Shown piece by piece: positions 1-8,121 of a stretch of DNA of 64,000 bases; the stretch's first letter is position 1; the number at the start of each line of letters is the position of its first letter. Origin of the DNA: CAVQRC01 sp963715045. GTDB lineage: Bacteria > Planctomycetota > Planctomycetia > Pirellulales > Lacipirellulaceae. Both the position numbers and the translations under genes were made by a program. Where the stretch lies: positions 372,001 to 436,000 of the forward strand of contig CAVQRC010000004.1 of NCBI GenBank assembly GCA_963715045.1, written 5' to 3'. Under the pieces are notes generated by a model. It was given only the letters and a program-made list of their open reading frames with translations. It did no database searches and was not told the origin of the DNA.

Positions 1-1343
1 CAAACTGGGACTGCCAGATCAAGAAGTCGTCGCCGTCGACGTTGCCGTCGCCGTTGGCATCTCCGTTGCTCTGGGTCGCCCCACCAGCGGTCCCGAACCC
101 GCTCTGCCAGATCAGAAAGTCGTCGCCGTTAACCATCCCGTCTTTGTTGAAGTCGGCCTCGTCGAAGAGCACCGCCACGACCGGCTCGTGGATCCCGAGC
201 TTGTAGGCGATGAAGTCCAAATCAAAGGCTCCGAACAGACCGTTGTCGTTGACGCCAAATTCGAGAAAAGCGCTTTGCTCGTTCGCATACGATGTGTTTC
301 CTGAGCTCGTTGCCGTCACGTTGAATTCGGTGAACTCGGGATTGCCCTGTTCGTCGACCTGACCGTCCATGTAGATCTTCACCCGGTGGGTGCCGCTGGC
401 GCCGCCGTTGTCCTCGATCGTGATCCAGAATTCGTGCCAATCGCCAAGCTCTTCCTCGGGGATTTCCAACAGGTTCAAGGTGCCGCCGCTTTCGAAATCA
501 ACGTTGCCATTGGCCGTATTGCCGTTGCGGTTGTTCATCACCAGACCGCCACTTCCACTTCCGGTCGTGTACAGCGAGCCGGGTGCGAGCGTTACAATGT
601 CTTCGATGTCGGCCGCGGAAATCAGCGAAAAGGCAATCCCGCTGTCCTTGTTGACGAGGTCGCCGAATTCGTCGAAGACCTGGTTCTGGGCCAGCGTGAT
701 CATGCCCCGCCCCTCGTTGTGGATGGGCAGGCCACGGAGCCGCTGGGGATCGTCTTGCGGCAGCCAGGGGAGGACCACCGGATTGCCGTCGCCGTCGACG
801 GTGTAGATATCGTCGAGCGGTCCGGAATTGGGAATTCTCATCCGAAACGACAGCGTGACGCCATTGTCGAGATACAACTGATCGTTTCCAAGGACATCGT
901 CCTGAGCCATGTCATGTCCGAAATAGACGCGGCGGTTCGTGTTGGATGGGTCGCTGAGCCTGTTGCCAACCGTGATCCTCCGGGTTGCCGGCATCTTGAA
1001 TCCGCAAATAGTCGCGGTCGCCATCAAAGAAAACCCCCGCTCCCCCGGGCGACGTACCGAGCGGGCCCCCTTCGGCGGTACTGGCTGGACCACTTGCGGC
1101 CAAGGGATCACTGAGAGGTGCCCCGGGCGCCGTGCCGTCCCACTTATCTCCCTGGTCGTGGCTGTAAGTGCCGTCTAATGCCTGCTGGGCGCCAGTGCCG
1201 AACCCGGGCAGTAGCTCGAATTCATTCACCGATCCATTGAAGTTGCCCTGGTAGCTGTAATTCCAGCCGTCGACCGGATCCAGGAAACTCACGCCGGTTT
1301 GCGCGGACAAAATCGAGGCGTAACCGCTGGCCAGCAATACCAC
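1..1343 (-). CDS. Exported LamG-like protein with dockerin-type repeats; apparent frameshift; C-terminus beyond window
   Basis: Secreted protein of unknown substrate. A GTG start at 1343 follows an upstream hydrophobic stretch (VAVVLLASGYASILSAQT), so this looks like a signal peptide; the true start could lie slightly upstream. The first frame runs to about 980 (FFDGDRDYLRIQDAGNP), and the protein clearly continues in another frame (ITVGNRLSDPSNTNRRVYFGHD) to the window edge, so one base seems missing near 975-990. Near the left edge are two dockerin-like calcium-loop repeats, DFNKDGMVNGDDFLIWQ and DANGDGNVDGDDFLIWQ. In planctomycetes this pattern often precedes a C-terminal PEP-CTERM anchor, which would lie outside the window. 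The LamG assignment is from overall layout only. Confidence 0.7.
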
Positions 1344-1755
1344 GGCGACGCGAATTCCCTGCGCTCTAAGATCTGCTGGACAACATCTAGGGGACCACCT
1401 CTGTAGAAACCCAATTGGAACGTGAAAAGCCCATCCGCCGCTGAGTCAGGCCCTATTGTACGGCGTTCTCGAGTCAGCTCAAATTTCTGGTCGTGGCGGA
1501 GGTCGCTGGGGTTTTCCTGCCGACCAGCGATTTGGTTCCTCTTCCAAAACCACCGTGAACGTGGCTCACGGCCGGGGAATTCGGTAGCTGTGGCCTATTC
1601 TGGGATCGGCTCTTGGACAGGGCTGCGACGCTGGATCATCCGTCGGGATTGCGTTTCTCCGCGGGGCCGGGGGGCTCAACCGCAACGGCTCGACTCCCAA
1701 TGCAAACGCCTGGGAAGATCTTTGCCGGTCACCGTCAGGGCTGGCCCTCGCTCGC
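1344..1755. other. Intergenic region carrying one copy of the window's inverted-end repeat
   Basis: No credible gene is seen here. Short open frames on the plus strand lack a ribosome-binding site and protein-like composition. The stretch holds repeat copy A (about 1533-1615), described separately. It should also contain the promoter of the leftward LamG/dockerin gene, but no clear promoter boxes were recognised. Confidence 0.5.
1533..1615 (+). repeat. Inverted-end intergenic repeat, copy A
   Basis: This is a diverged member of a family seen six times in the window. It has the left end TTCCAAAACC, the shared core ACGGCCGGGGAATTCGGT and the right end TGGGATCGGCTCTT. Its right half (TATTCTGGGATCGG) is less complementary to the left end than in the other copies. 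Confidence 0.7.
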
Positions 1756-2215
1756 TCAGCGACCCGGCGGCGTGACCTGGATCCGAAACTGGTTCTGGGC
1801 CGGATCCTCGGTAACGGTGAACCGCAGCCCCGATGTCTCGAAGCTCTTGTAGCGCGCGTCGATCGGCTTCATGGCCCGGGCGAATTCGGCGATCGACATG
1901 CTGTCTGGGTCATCCGGAACGCTCGGAGCGACGAGCACTTCGTAGTCGCCGGCGGGTGCGCCGTCTCCGGGCTCATAGGTCTGCAGTGTGAATTTGCCAT
2001 CCTCGCCGAACGCACCTACCGCTTCGACTGGCAGGTTCCAGACCCACCGACTGAAACCGAACGCGGCCCCCACGCAGAGGCGAGCCATTCGGGTAGACGA
2101 CTTCGCCACCGGCCGGATAGGTCGTGTGGCTTCCGTCACCGCAACCGGCGGCAACAACCCACAGACAGGCCAGCGGAATGCAGACAATCAGACGATGAGC
2201 ATACTGTGATTTCAC
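1756..2215 (-). CDS. Small lipoprotein with carboxypeptidase-regulatory-like fold; apparent frameshift
   Basis: Likely envelope lipoprotein of about 150 residues. The N-terminus from a GTG at 2215 has a hydrophobic segment ending in a lipobox-like VVAAGC. After it comes the transthyretin/carboxypeptidase-regulatory pattern common in planctomycetes (PAGGEVVYPNGSPLRGG, then GAFGEDGKFTLQTYEPGDGA and PAGDYEVLVAP). The two halves are in different frames, and continuity is restored by dropping one base near 2032 (giving FQSVGLEPAVEAVGAFGEDG). It lies just downstream of the DUF1559 gene on the same strand, a very common planctomycete pairing; an alternative TTG at 2275 overlaps that gene's stop. The exact function is unknown. 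Confidence 0.75.
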
Positions 2216-2271
2216 GACGACCCGCTTGATGAGTTGGGAGAGAAGAATTTCCTGCTCCAGCGACCCGCGTC

Positions 2272-3225
2272 TCAATCAAACGTTTCGAGATCGTACACCC
2301 GACCGTCTTTGCGATCGCACATGTAGCGGAGTACGCGAGTGTTCACCGAATACGCCAGGCCGTTGACCCGTCCGTCGCCATATACGAAGTGGCATACGCT
2401 CGGGTGAGCGCTGCCGAAGTTCGCGTTGAACTGGTCGACGGTCGCCTCGGTGTTGCCTTGATTGGTCGATGACAGCGGATTGTCGATACCACCAAACCGC
2501 CCATGACTCTTCAGATAGTCGGGGTTGTAGACCGAGTTGTCGTTCAACGCGCCCACTCCCATGAAATTCTGCGGAACGTGCTTTTCACCGATGAACAGCG
2601 TTTTGGTCAGGCCGTCTTCGATCTTGGCGAAGGTGAGCTTATTGACGGGATTCAGAGAACCGGGGCCCCCGGGGACATCTCCGCAATCCTCGACGAACAC
2701 GGCGCCGGAATACACGAACGGTCCGGAGGTCTCTTCGAACGGGTGATCGGAGAGGTAGATGTCGGTGCCCACATTGCATGCGTAGTCGCCCAGTGCACCG
2801 GGATGGTTACCCGGATGCGACGAGTCCGAGTCACCGTCGAGACTGATAGCAGGCAGCTCACGACCACGGCTGGGGCACAGATAGAGCGAGACCTGGTACG
2901 TCCGCATGCGGTCGGTCTGCCCGTAATAGTCCTGGGTGGGATCCCATTCGGCCGCCAACGCGGTCTCTTCGATATAGGGCCAGAGCTCTGCGGCCCAGGT
3001 CTTGTAGTCGCAGATTCGTCGCGAGTTGGGGAGATAGCCTTGCGAGTCGTGGAAGTTGTGAATCGCGAGGCCAATATTCTTGAGGTTGTTCGTACAAGAG
3101 GTACGCCGGGCAGCTTCGCGGGCGGCTTGCACCGCCGGCAGCAGGAGCGCGACAAGAATACCGATAATTGCTATAACCACAAGCAACTCGACCAACGTAA
3201 ATGCTGATCGGCGACCAATTCGCAT
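2272..3225 (-). CDS. DUF1559 domain-containing, type IV pilin-like protein
   Basis: 317-residue protein of the DUF1559 (SBP_bac_10) family, which is greatly expanded in Planctomycetes. The N-terminus has a prepilin-type cleavage and methylation signal (FTLVELLVVIAIIGILVALL, residues about 9-28) followed by the conserved PAVQAAREAARRTSCTNNLKN segment. The C-terminus carries the family's H-x-G typical end (SAHPSVCHFVYGDGRV) close to the stop. The ATG at 3225 is preceded by GGAGAA at good spacing. Such proteins are thought to be assembled or anchored as pseudopilins at the cell surface; the precise role is not known. It probably forms a transcription unit with the downstream lipoprotein gene. 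Confidence 0.93.
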   Translation of the reverse strand: MRIGRRSAFTLVELLVVIAIIGILVALLLPAVQAAREAARRTSCTNNLKNIGLAIHNFHDSQGYLPNSRRICDYKTWAAELWPYIEETALAAEWDPTQDYYGQTDRMRTYQVSLYLCPSRGRELPAISLDGDSDSSHPGNHPGALGDYACNVGTDIYLSDHPFEETSGPFVYSGAVFVEDCGDVPGGPGSLNPVNKLTFAKIEDGLTKTLFIGEKHVPQNFMGVGALNDNSVYNPDYLKSHGRFGGIDNPLSSTNQGNTEATVDQFNANFGSAHPSVCHFVYGDGRVNGLAYSVNTRVLRYMCDRKDGRVYDLETFD

Positions 3226-3423
3226 CGCTGTTCTCCGCCAGGGTTTGTGAGCCGGGCTCGCAGGTTCAGATTGAGAGCTCCGAGAAGAGTAAAGCGCTAA
3301 GAATACGGAACGTTCTGTCAGGTGTCAACGAAATCTCCCCTCTGGGGAGGGAGGCTTACGCACCCGGCGGTTGACCGGGGCTGCCATCCTCTCCCCCTCC
3401 TCCGAACGTAGCTGGTAGCACGC

Positions 3424-3984
3424 ATGTCCAAGATCCTGCTGGTGATCGGCGATGGTGCCGAAGTGATCGACACGATGGTTCCCCTGTATCGCCTCGCGGA
3501 GGACTTCGAGGTCGTCAAGGCGGGTCCGGAACAGCGAACCTACCACCTGGTGCAACACCATCATGAACCCGGCTGGGACATCACGGTGGAAACGCCCGGT
3601 TACAAACTCGACAGCGATGTGGCGTTTCGGGATGTCAATCCGGACGAGTACATCGGGATGGTACTGCCGGGTGGGCGGGCCCCGGAGTTTCTCCGCTACG
3701 ACGAGCACCTGCTGGAGCTGACGCGGCACTTCGACCGCTGCCAGAAGCCGATTGCCTCGATCTGCCACGGCATCGAAATCCTGGCCGCCGCGGATGTGAT
3801 CCGGGGCCGCCGCGTCACCACGATTCCCCGATGCCGTCTCGATGCCGAGTTTTCCGGAGCGACGTATGTAGCCGAGCCGCTCGTCGTCGATGGCAGTCTC
3901 TACTGCTGCCGATTCAAGCGGGAGTGCGCCGGCTGGATGAAGGCCTACGTCAAAGCCCTGCACGATTTCGTCGCGGAGCGGTGA
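3424..3984 (+). CDS. DJ-1/PfpI family protein
   Basis: 186-residue single-domain protein of the class I glutamine amidotransferase-like DJ-1/PfpI superfamily. The N-terminus (SKILLVIGDGAEVIDTMVPL) is the first Rossmann strand and helix. The nucleophile elbow is visible as ASICHG with Cys114, preceded by the acidic region VLPGGRAPEFLR. Members include intracellular proteases, glyoxalase III-like enzymes and deglycases, and the substrate cannot be told from sequence. It stands alone on the plus strand between two leftward genes and converges with the DUF6807 gene after a 39-bp gap. Confidence 0.9.
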   Translation: MSKILLVIGDGAEVIDTMVPLYRLAEDFEVVKAGPEQRTYHLVQHHHEPGWDITVETPGYKLDSDVAFRDVNPDEYIGMVLPGGRAPEFLRYDEHLLELTRHFDRCQKPIASICHGIEILAAADVIRGRRVTTIPRCRLDAEFSGATYVAEPLVVDGSLYCCRFKRECAGWMKAYVKALHDFVAER

Positions 3985-4023
3985 CTCCCGAAGCCCTCGG
4001 CTTTGCCGGGGCTGGAACACTCT

Positions 4024-5037
4024 TTACTCCGCGACACCGTATGAGCTCTGCCGAACGTAGTCCTGGTAGGCGGCTTCGAGTTGCTCGGCCTCCAAGGGCT
4101 CACCCGAGTGCAACAGCACTCCATAGCGAAGCCGAAGACTCTGGCCGGGTTGGACCTCGACCCGGCTCTTGGGGCCCTGGCCCATCGCTTCGCGACCGAA
4201 TGGGTTGGCTGCCATGAAGCCGTAGTCACGGGCGTGGTACCACGACTCTCGAAAGTTGGCCGGGTGGCAGAAGATCGTAATGCCGGCGTCGACACCATCG
4301 ACCTTGCCGCTGTAGTCGCACCACCTTGCGGCGTTACCCCAGACTTCGTCTTCGTTCAGTCGTCCCTTCGCGTCGAGGATTCTCCCCGTCCCGGCGGGAA
4401 GCGTTTCATCTTTCGGTTTGACATACATGGGCGTTGCGATCCGAAACCCGATGCCCAGCTCTTCCTGGTCACCAAACGTAAACGGTTGATCGGACCAGAA
4501 CGTTGAATCCCATTCGAGCAGATAACCGGCAGCGTGGACGTGCCATGACAGGCGATTCGCCTCGCGGCACACCACGCGATCCGGCGCGTCCTGAGCGAGG
4601 TAGGCATTCTCAACGGCAAACGCGCCGTGGGCGGCGCCTCCTTCGGGTTCGGCGATGAACCGCACGTGCCGGACCGGCGCCTTCAGCCGCCAATCGTCCG
4701 AGCCACTGATGTCGCCGAACGCCAGCCAGATCCCAGGGTGATACGTCGCATGGTCGGTCGCATCGCGCCCCTCGACCGGAGGGTGGGTTCGCGTGACCTG
4801 AACACCTCCCGGCGCTTGGACGTGGGCGAAGTACGGCCGGGAAATCTCCGGATCTTCATACACGTACGTGGCGACCGGCCGATCGCCGACGTGCACAACG
4901 ACCTGCCCGGCGGATGACTCGAACCGCACATCTTCGCCGGCCGCCGATGTGGTGCCGCACCACGAACTCAAAAACCACGAACTCAGAATTGCCAAACAAC
5001 AGCTGGCGATACGCCGGATGGGACTGCGAGCATTCAA
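4024..5037 (-). CDS. DUF6807 (PmoA-like) exported protein
   Basis: 337-residue protein starting with a TTG at 5037; the start is supported by a strong GGAGG Shine-Dalgarno sequence about 8 bases upstream and by the signal peptide that follows (CCLAILSSWFLSSWCGTTSAAG). The body matches the DUF6807/PmoA pattern frequent in planctomycetes: RPYFAHVQAPGGVQVTRTHP, the HPGIWLAFGDISG motif and a late HPANFRESWYHARDYGFMAA segment. Family members are usually found near Gfo/Idh oxidoreductases and sugar catabolic genes, as here (the next gene upstream on the same strand is one). Function is unproven; despite the PmoA name, methane oxidation should not be inferred. Confidence 0.88.
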   Translation of the reverse strand: MNARSPIRRIASCCLAILSSWFLSSWCGTTSAAGEDVRFESSAGQVVVHVGDRPVATYVYEDPEISRPYFAHVQAPGGVQVTRTHPPVEGRDATDHATYHPGIWLAFGDISGSDDWRLKAPVRHVRFIAEPEGGAAHGAFAVENAYLAQDAPDRVVCREANRLSWHVHAAGYLLEWDSTFWSDQPFTFGDQEELGIGFRIATPMYVKPKDETLPAGTGRILDAKGRLNEDEVWGNAARWCDYSGKVDGVDAGITIFCHPANFRESWYHARDYGFMAANPFGREAMGQGPKSRVEVQPGQSLRLRYGVLLHSGEPLEAEQLEAAYQDYVRQSSYGVAE

Positions 5038-5165
5038 GTGGATACCTCCTCGCTATAAATACTGCATCGCAAGCATCGGACAGACGTTGTTTCGATCGAT
5101 GGCAGTGACCGTGGCGATTGCAGGCGTGAGATTAAGATTAAGAGCAAGATTAAGAAACCATCAAC

Positions 5166-6443
5166 CTACCCCGGAACGCTCCAGTGTCCGCCCTCGCGAT
5201 ATTTCCTGGTCAACATGGCTTCCGCTTCCGGGTCGCCGATTACTTTCTCCTGGGCGGGGTCGAAGTGAATCGGGCGGCCCGTACGGATGGCGATATTGCT
5301 CAGGTGAATCAGGGCTACGGAACGATGGGCCTCTTCGACGCCAGCGCTCGGAGGGCGGCTGTTGCGGATCGCGTCCTGAAAGTTGCGGAAGTGTCCTTCG
5401 GTCTCCTGCTCCCGCTCCCACCGCGTCCGCTCGACGACTTTGTTGCGTTCGCCATAGATGGCGAATTTGCCTCGCTTGCTGAGAAACATCCGTCCTTTGG
5501 TGCCGAAGAACTCAACGCCGCTGTCGCAGTTCTCGGCGGAGTTGGTTGACCACAGCCGCATCTCGAAGATGATCTGCCGGCGGTGCCCTACCTGGCCATC
5601 ACCCGGGTATTCATAAACGCAGGTCGCCGTGTCAGGAAACTGCTGGTCATCGTCGTGGAAATATTTTCCGCCGACCGCAGTGACGGTCGACGGCAGGCAG
5701 TCGACCCCGAGTCCCCAGCGGGCGAAATCAATTTCATGGGCCCCGTCGTTGCCGATGTCACCAGTGCCAAAGTTGTACCACCAGTGCCAGTCGTAGTGGA
5801 ATCGATTGCTCTGGTAGGGGAGGAATTCGGCAGGGCCGACCCAGGTGTCGTAGTCCACGCCCGGCGGCGGTTCGCTGGGCATCGCGTGCCCGATGTTGCC
5901 GCGTTTCTGCACGTTCCACGCCCTGGCGACGAGCACATCGCCGATGACGCCGTCGCGGAGTTGTTGAACGGCCTCGATCACGAAGGGCTCGCTTCTCATC
6001 TGCGTGCCATGCTGCACGACCGTCTTGTTGCGTTGCGCCGCGGCGACCAACAACTGACTTTCATGGAAGTTGTGGCTGATCGGCTTCTCGACGTAGACGT
6101 GCTTGCCGGCGTCGCTGGCAAGTAGTGCGGCGGGCGTGTGCCAGTGATCAGGCGTCGCGATCACGACCGCGTCGACCGCCGGGTGATCGAGGATTTCTCG
6201 CAGGTCGGTCGCCGTGCGTTCGGCGGGGATTCCCATCCTTTCGGCGTAGGACCCAAGTCGGCTGCGATCCGGGTCACAAAGAAAGTCGACGTGCTCGAGG
6301 TACCGCTGACCGCGGCCACCGCAGCCGATCAGGGCCGTGACGATTTTCTCGTTGGGACTGGCGACAACGCGACCTGCCAAGTTGGCAGTCATGACTGCGG
6401 CCGAAGATTTCAGCAGAAAGGAACGGCGGGGGATTCCTGGCAT
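5166..6443 (-). CDS. Gfo/Idh/MocA family oxidoreductase with secretion signal (copy 1)
   Basis: About 425 residues. The ATG at 6443 has a GGAGAAG ribosome-binding site directly upstream and gives a Tat-like N-terminus (MPGIPRRSFLLKSSAAVMTA), so export is likely. A nucleotide-binding GCGGRGQRY loop follows, then the family core VIATPDHWHTPAALLASDAG and KHVYVEKPISHN with the catalytic-type Lys. The C-terminal half holds the planctomycete-type NRFHYDWHWWYNFGTGDIGN segment. These NAD(P)-dependent enzymes act on sugars, inositols and related polyols; the substrate here is unknown. It is about 40% similar by eye to the copy at 14027-15355. It lies upstream of the DUF6807 gene, 128 bp away, on the same strand. 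Confidence 0.93.
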   Translation of the reverse strand: MPGIPRRSFLLKSSAAVMTANLAGRVVASPNEKIVTALIGCGGRGQRYLEHVDFLCDPDRSRLGSYAERMGIPAERTATDLREILDHPAVDAVVIATPDHWHTPAALLASDAGKHVYVEKPISHNFHESQLLVAAAQRNKTVVQHGTQMRSEPFVIEAVQQLRDGVIGDVLVARAWNVQKRGNIGHAMPSEPPPGVDYDTWVGPAEFLPYQSNRFHYDWHWWYNFGTGDIGNDGAHEIDFARWGLGVDCLPSTVTAVGGKYFHDDDQQFPDTATCVYEYPGDGQVGHRRQIIFEMRLWSTNSAENCDSGVEFFGTKGRMFLSKRGKFAIYGERNKVVERTRWEREQETEGHFRNFQDAIRNSRPPSAGVEEAHRSVALIHLSNIAIRTGRPIHFDPAQEKVIGDPEAEAMLTRKYREGGHWSVPG

Positions 6444-6676
6444 CGGGATCTTCTCCAAGCTTCGGGCACGGTTTCGCCTATTCTACCGGCCGTTTGGGGT
6501 GTGGGACGGTGACCGATTCACGACCCGCCATGGCGTTCGCGACGGTCGCTGACGATCGAGGAAAACTCGTGAAAATTGGTTGCTTTTCTCCAATAAAGCC
6601 CTCAGAATAATCGCAACCTGTGATTCTGTGTCATTTTAGACCATTTACAACTACATCCTGTTGCTGGGGGAAGCTA

Positions 6677-7444
6677 ATGATGTCGCACCTAAGGAAACTC
6701 TCCATCTTTGGAGTTGCCTCTCTGGTCTGCCTTGCGCTGAGCAGCTTTGCCTCGGCGGGCACGATCTCTTACATCGGCAAGACGACCGATATCACCGACT
6801 TCACCGGGCTCGGCCAGGAGGGGTACTGGTTTGCTCAGTTTGCCGCGCCGTCACCAATCACCAACGCTGGCGTCAACGACAACTCGGCGAACGCACTTCC
6901 TGCCTGGATTGTGCCAGATTTCGATCCCGCCAGCGATGGTTACTCATTCGGCGAGCTCGCTTTTTCTGCCGGCGGCAATCCGAGTTGGAACACCTTCACG
7001 CTGCCAGACGGATCGACCGGACTGTCGGGCTCGATTATCGATCCCGAGACCGACAACAATTCGAACAACACGATTCCCGAACTTCTTTTCGGCGCGGGTG
7101 TTCCGACTTCGTTCTTGTTTCACGTTGTCGTCGATAACACCAACAAGGCGCACGATTCGGCGGATCGCATTCGGGCCCGTGGCGAAGATGGCGTGACCGG
7201 CGACGACACAGACGCTCGTGTGAATACATCGCCCAGCGACTTCAACGGGATCGCCGACATCTACACGTTTCGCTATGACGGCTGGAATGCGGGCGACTTC
7301 ATCAAGATGCAGCTCAATTCGGGCGTGGCCAGTGTGTCTGCCGGATTCGGCGGTTTGATGTTCGATAAGATTCCGGAGCCGACCTCCGCGACGCTGTGCC
7401 TGCTGGCCCTCGCGGCCGTGTGCGGCGCTCGTCGCCGCGCGTAG
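6677..7444 (+). CDS. PEP-CTERM sorting domain protein
   Basis: About 255-residue exported protein. The start at 6677 (two adjacent ATGs) is chosen because GGGGGAAG lies just upstream and the signal peptide follows at once (LSIFGVASLVCLALSSFASA). The middle has no recognised domain. The C-terminus is a textbook exosortase target: PEP motif (KIPEPTSATL), a short hydrophobic helix (CLLALAAVCGA) and an Arg cluster (RRRA) at the very end. It is expected to be processed by an exosortase such as the one at 59242-60231. A strong intrinsic terminator follows 40 bp after the stop. Confidence 0.9.
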   Translation: MMSHLRKLSIFGVASLVCLALSSFASAGTISYIGKTTDITDFTGLGQEGYWFAQFAAPSPITNAGVNDNSANALPAWIVPDFDPASDGYSFGELAFSAGGNPSWNTFTLPDGSTGLSGSIIDPETDNNSNNTIPELLFGAGVPTSFLFHVVVDNTNKAHDSADRIRARGEDGVTGDDTDARVNTSPSDFNGIADIYTFRYDGWNAGDFIKMQLNSGVASVSAGFGGLMFDKIPEPTSATLCLLALAAVCGARRRA

Positions 7445-7483
7445 GCCCACGCTTTGCCGCTGTGTTGCGGCAGTATCAAATTC

Positions 7484-7524
7484 ACACGACCCGCTGCAGT
7501 GCCTGTGGCGGGTCGTGTCGTTTT
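7484..7524 (+). terminator. Rho-independent terminator after the PEP-CTERM gene
   Basis: A perfect 11-bp inverted repeat (ACACGACCCGC and GCGGGTCGTGT) separated by a 13-nt loop, followed after CG by TTTT. It lies between the PEP-CTERM stop and the start of the truncated cupin gene. Confidence 0.85.
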
Positions 7525-7557
7525 GCGGCTTGCCCGCAAGATCCACGGATCCTCAAG

Positions 7558-8121
7558 ATGAGCGCCACCCCGTCCTCGATGGATACGCCAGTTCCCGATC
7601 ATCCCGCGGCGAGGGAAGTCCCTCGCCGCGAAAACCTTGAATCGGACGAGTTCGCGGCGGAGTTCCTGTTCGCGAACCGACCGGTCGTGATCAACGACGC
7701 GCTGCAACGCTGGCCTGCGGTGGGCAAGTGGAACCCCGAGTTCTTCCGCCGCCAATTCGGTGACCGGACGATTCCGATTGGCGAGGGACGGATGGCGGTC
7801 AGCGATTTCGTCGATCGCGTACTGACTGCCACCGACGAGCATCCTGCTCCGTATCTCACCGGGACCGGCGTCGGCAATTATCTGCTCGATCTATTCCCCG
7901 AGTTGGAACGGGACATCGAGCCGTCGCCGAAGTATCTGCAGCCTAACTGGCTCGGGGAGTGGTTCTGGTTTCCGCTGCTGGCGAGACGGCTGAATCGCGG
8001 CCCGAGAGCGGAGATCTTCTTCGGCGGCCGTGGTTCCGGGTTTCCGTTTCTGCATTGGGACAGTTTGTATTTCCATCATGAGCAGCGTGACCTGGTTCAC
8101 TCGACAAACTGCATGCTGTAG
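7558..8121 (+). pseudogene. Truncated cupin/JmjC-like (cupin_8) hydroxylase gene
   Basis: 187 residues remain of a 2-oxoglutarate/iron-type cupin_8 protein whose relatives are usually near 280-300 residues. The N-terminal half is intact: RPVVINDALQRWPAVGKWNP, then GNYLLDLFPELERDI, and the metal-binding HWD of the HxD motif in GFPFLHWDSLYFHH. Right after that, the similarity stops and the frame closes, so the distal metal His and the C-terminal barrel strands are missing. Its last 25 bases overlap the convergent 3' end of the neighbouring leftward gene. Either a deletion joined the two genes or the assembly is wrong here; as written, the product should not bind iron properly. Confidence 0.65.

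Noticed and set aside
1..220. Dockerin repeats as evidence of a cellulosome
   Set aside because: No cohesin domain is seen anywhere in the window; planctomycetes commonly carry dockerin-like loops on exported proteins without cellulosomes.
4024..5037. Methane monooxygenase subunit PmoA
   Set aside because: The PmoA label is a database name for DUF6807-type proteins; signal peptide and motifs do not match membrane methane monooxygenase.
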